From positions 186,001 through 250,000 of the forward strand of contig NW_026870568.1 of NCBI RefSeq assembly GCF_963576545.1: a stretch of DNA of 64,000 nucleotides, written 5' to 3'. This document shows, one piece after another, positions 62,219 through 64,000 of the stretch (the first letter of the stretch is position 1; each line of letters begins with the position of its first letter). The notes under the pieces are model-generated. The model worked only from the letters and a program-made list of their open reading frames with translations, had not been told where the DNA came from and ran no database searches. The stretch is from Limanda limanda (lineage: Eukaryota; Chordata; Actinopteri; Pleuronectiformes; Pleuronectidae). A program made the position numbers and the translations under genes.

Positions 62219-64000
62219 GTGGGGGTAGAGCCTACTTGCAAGTCTCTCCGACCTTCACAAAAAAAGTTATTCAAGAATATCTCCTCAGATTTGGGGGAAT
62301 TTCGTCGGTCGACCTCTTTCGAAGGTCGTACAAGCTCGGGGATGGTACCAATCGATCCGCAGGACCCAAATTAGTCCAGATGCAACCACTTTCCAAGTCT
62401 CTCCGACCTTCACAAAAAAAGTTATTCAAGAATATCTCTTTCTCCTATGTGCTTTCATCCCTAACCCTAACCCTAACCCTTCCGAAAGTCGGAGAAGCTC
62501 AAGGATGGTACCGATCGATGCGCGCAACCCCATTTAGTGGGGGTAGAGCCTACTTGCAAGTCTCTCCGACCTTCACAAAAAAAGTTATTCAAGAATATCT
62601 CTTTCTCCTATGTGCTTTCATCCCTTACCCTAACCCTAACCCTTCCGAAAGTCGGAGAAGCTCAAGGATGGTACCGATCGATGCGCGCTACCCCATTTAG
62701 TGGGGGTAGAGCCTACTTGCAAGTCTCTCCGACCTTCACAAAAAAAGTTATTCAAGAATATCTCCTCAGATTTGGGGGAATTTCGTCGGTCGACCTCTTT
62801 CGAAGGTCGTACAAGCTCGGGGATGGTACCAATCGATCCGCAGGACCCAAATTAGTCCAGATGCAACCACTTTCCAAGTCTCTCCGACCTTCACAAAAAA
62901 AGTTATTCAAGAATATCTCTTTCTCCTATGTGCTTTCATCCCTAACCCTAACCCTAACCCTTCCGAAAGTCGGAGAAGCTCAAGGATGGTACCGATCGAT
63001 GCGCGCTACCCCATTTAGTGGGGGTAGAGCCTACTTGCAAGTCTCTCCAACCTTCACAAAAAAAGTTATTCAAGAATATCTCCTCAGATTTGGGGGAATT
63101 TCGTCGGTCGACCTCTTCCGAAGGTCGTACAAGCTCGGGGATGGTACCAATCGATCCGCAGGACCCAAATTAGTCCAGATGCAACCACTTTCCAAGTCTC
63201 TCCGACCTTCACAAAAAAAGTTATTCAAGAATATCTCTTTCTCCTATGTGCTTTCATCCCTAACCCTAACCCTAACCCTTCCGAAAGTCGGAGAAGCTCA
63301 AGGATGGTACCGATCGATGCGCGCTACCCCATTTAGTGGGGGTAGAGCCTACTTGCAAGTCTCTCCGACCTTCACAAAAAAAGTTATTCAAGAATATCTC
63401 CTCAGATTTGGGGGAATTTCGTCGGTCGACCTCTTCCGAAGGTCGTACAAGCTCGGGGATGGTACCAATCGATCCGCAGGACCCAAATTAGTCCAGATGC
63501 AACCACTTTCCAAGTCTCTCCGACCTTCACAAAAAAAGTTATTCAAGAATATCTCTTTCTCCTATGTGCTTTCATCCCTAACCCTAACCCTTCCGAAAGT
63601 CGGAGAAGCTCAAGGATGGTACCGATCGATGCGCGCAACCCCATTTAGTGGGGGTAGAGCCTACTTGCAAGTCTCTCCGACCTTTACAAAAAAAGTTATT
63701 CAAGAATATCTCTTTCTCCTATGTGCTTTCATCCCTAACCCTAACCCTAACCCTTCCAAAAGTCGGAGAAGCTCAAGGATGGTACCGATCGATGCGCGCT
63801 ACCCCATTTAAAGGGGGTAGAGCCTACTTGCAAGTCTCTCCGACCTTCACAAAAAAAGTTATTCAAGAATATCTCTTTCTCCTATGTGCTTTCATCCCTA
63901 ACCCTAACCCTTCCGAAAGTCGGAGAAGCTCAAGGATGGTACCGATGGATGCGCGCAACCCCATTTAGTGGGGGTAGAGCCTACTTGCAAGTCTCTCCGA
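62219..64000. repeat. Higher-order repeat R4452, copy 2, cut by the window end
   Basis: Unit lengths: 318, 163, 318, 318, 312, 163, 157, then 33 bp of the next unit. The order and markers repeat 57767-59547 at offset 4,452: CTCTCCAACC near 63049, the derived A unit at 63648 with its TTTAAAGGGG end, and GATGGATGCG near 63945. One private change is CCCTTACCC near 62625. The array continues past the window. Confidence 0.92.

Larger units (their letters stand above)
1..64000. repeat. Telomere-motif satellite array, A and BA units, fills the window
   Basis: The entire window is head-to-tail satellite DNA with no interruption. It parses into 139 lone A monomers (163 bp, or 157 bp with one CCCTAA fewer) and 131 BA dimers (318 or 312 bp). 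Bases 1-2 belong to a preceding unit, and 63968-64000 is the first 33 bp of a truncated unit. Counts and lengths add up exactly to the 63,965 bp between boundaries 3 and 63968, with 58 short units and four 1-bp indels. All units have the same orientation. GC of the A consensus is about 47%. Neighbouring units differ by only a few substitutions, so the array is young or strongly homogenised. No unique sequence flanks it here, so its chromosomal location cannot be read from the window. Subtelomeric, pericentromeric or centromeric satellite are all possible. Confidence 0.97.

Noticed and set aside
3..63968. Dozens of overlapping plus-strand open frames of 60-526 codons, many starting with GTG at a TAGTG stop-start overlap
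   Set aside because: They are the same repeat read in shifting frames. The start and stop sit in the unit junction, frames overlap each other by a whole monomer, stops appear at many variant sites, and the peptide is a low-complexity translation of the satellite. There is no promoter, ribosome-binding site or gene-like context, and the telomere motif indicates a eukaryote.
1..64000. CRISPR array
   Set aside because: Repeats are 155-163 bp, contiguous and without variable spacers; no cas-like sequence is present.
1..64000. True chromosome-end telomere
   Set aside because: CCCTAA hexamers come in groups of only 2.5-3.5 separated by about 140-300 bp of other sequence; no long pure telomere tract occurs in the window.
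1..64000. Transposable element or long terminal repeat origin
   Set aside because: No target-site duplications, terminal inverted repeats, poly-A tail, reverse transcriptase or transposase remnants were seen. Inverted repeats present are short and internal to every unit.
1..64000. rRNA, tRNA or small RNA genes in the repeat unit
   Set aside because: No tRNA-like cloverleaf, box A/B pair, 5S-like internal promoter or rRNA-like conserved stretch is recognisable in either monomer.
1..64000. Artificial duplication by the assembler
   Set aside because: Duplicated blocks differ by private substitutions and hexamer changes, and the parse is self-consistent throughout. Copy number could still be wrong in places; only raw long reads can settle it.

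Overview
The whole 64 kb window is one uninterrupted tandem-repeat (satellite DNA) array. I find no gene, RNA gene, transposon, CRISPR array or unique sequence in it. Every repeat carries a (CCCTAA)n tract, the C-strand of the TTAGGG-type telomere repeat, and all copies face the same way. This points to nuclear DNA of a eukaryote with TTAGGG-type telomeres, probably subtelomeric, pericentromeric or centromeric heterochromatin. Vertebrates, many fungi and several protist and plant lineages share that motif, so I do not name an organism.

The array is built from two related monomers. Monomer A is 163 bp: a 45-bp core, a 41-bp segment holding (CCCTAA)3CCC, and a 77-bp tail. Its short form is 157 bp and lacks one CCCTAA. 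Monomer B is 155 bp: the same 45-bp core, an unrelated 33-bp segment without telomere repeat, and a 77-bp tail about 70% identical to the A tail. B is always followed by A, so the working units are lone A (163/157 bp) and BA dimer (318/312 bp). I placed every boundary at the first G of the GTGGGGGTA-like junction. This gives 139 lone A units and 131 BA dimers (about 270 A and 131 B monomers). Of these, 58 units have the short telomere tract, and four carry single-base indels. These counts reproduce the span from 3 to 63967 exactly (63,965 bp), so the parse is complete.

Above the unit level the array is a patchwork of recent duplications, recognisable from unit order and rare shared substitutions. 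Offsets or periods are about 6.2, 3.67 and 1.59 kb (left end), 1,918 bp (16.6-20.4 kb), 5,275 bp (23-33 kb), 2,707 bp (34-38.8 kb), 3,051 bp (42.7-48.8 kb, with a third partial copy at 51.6-53.5 kb), 2,882 bp (50.6-54.3 kb) and 4,452 bp (57.8-64 kb). A 2.9-kb block at 38.8-41.6 kb reappears about 19 kb away at 57.8-60.6 kb. Copies differ mainly by scattered substitutions and by gain or loss of one CCCTAA, as expected from unequal exchange plus gene conversion.

The long plus-strand open frames are a by-product of the repeat: the BA dimer length is a multiple of three and one frame lacks stops. I do not annotate them as genes. The observations most worth following are the telomere tract embedded in every A monomer, the strict no-B-B rule, the invariant 45-bp core, and the junction variants that predict which unit comes next.
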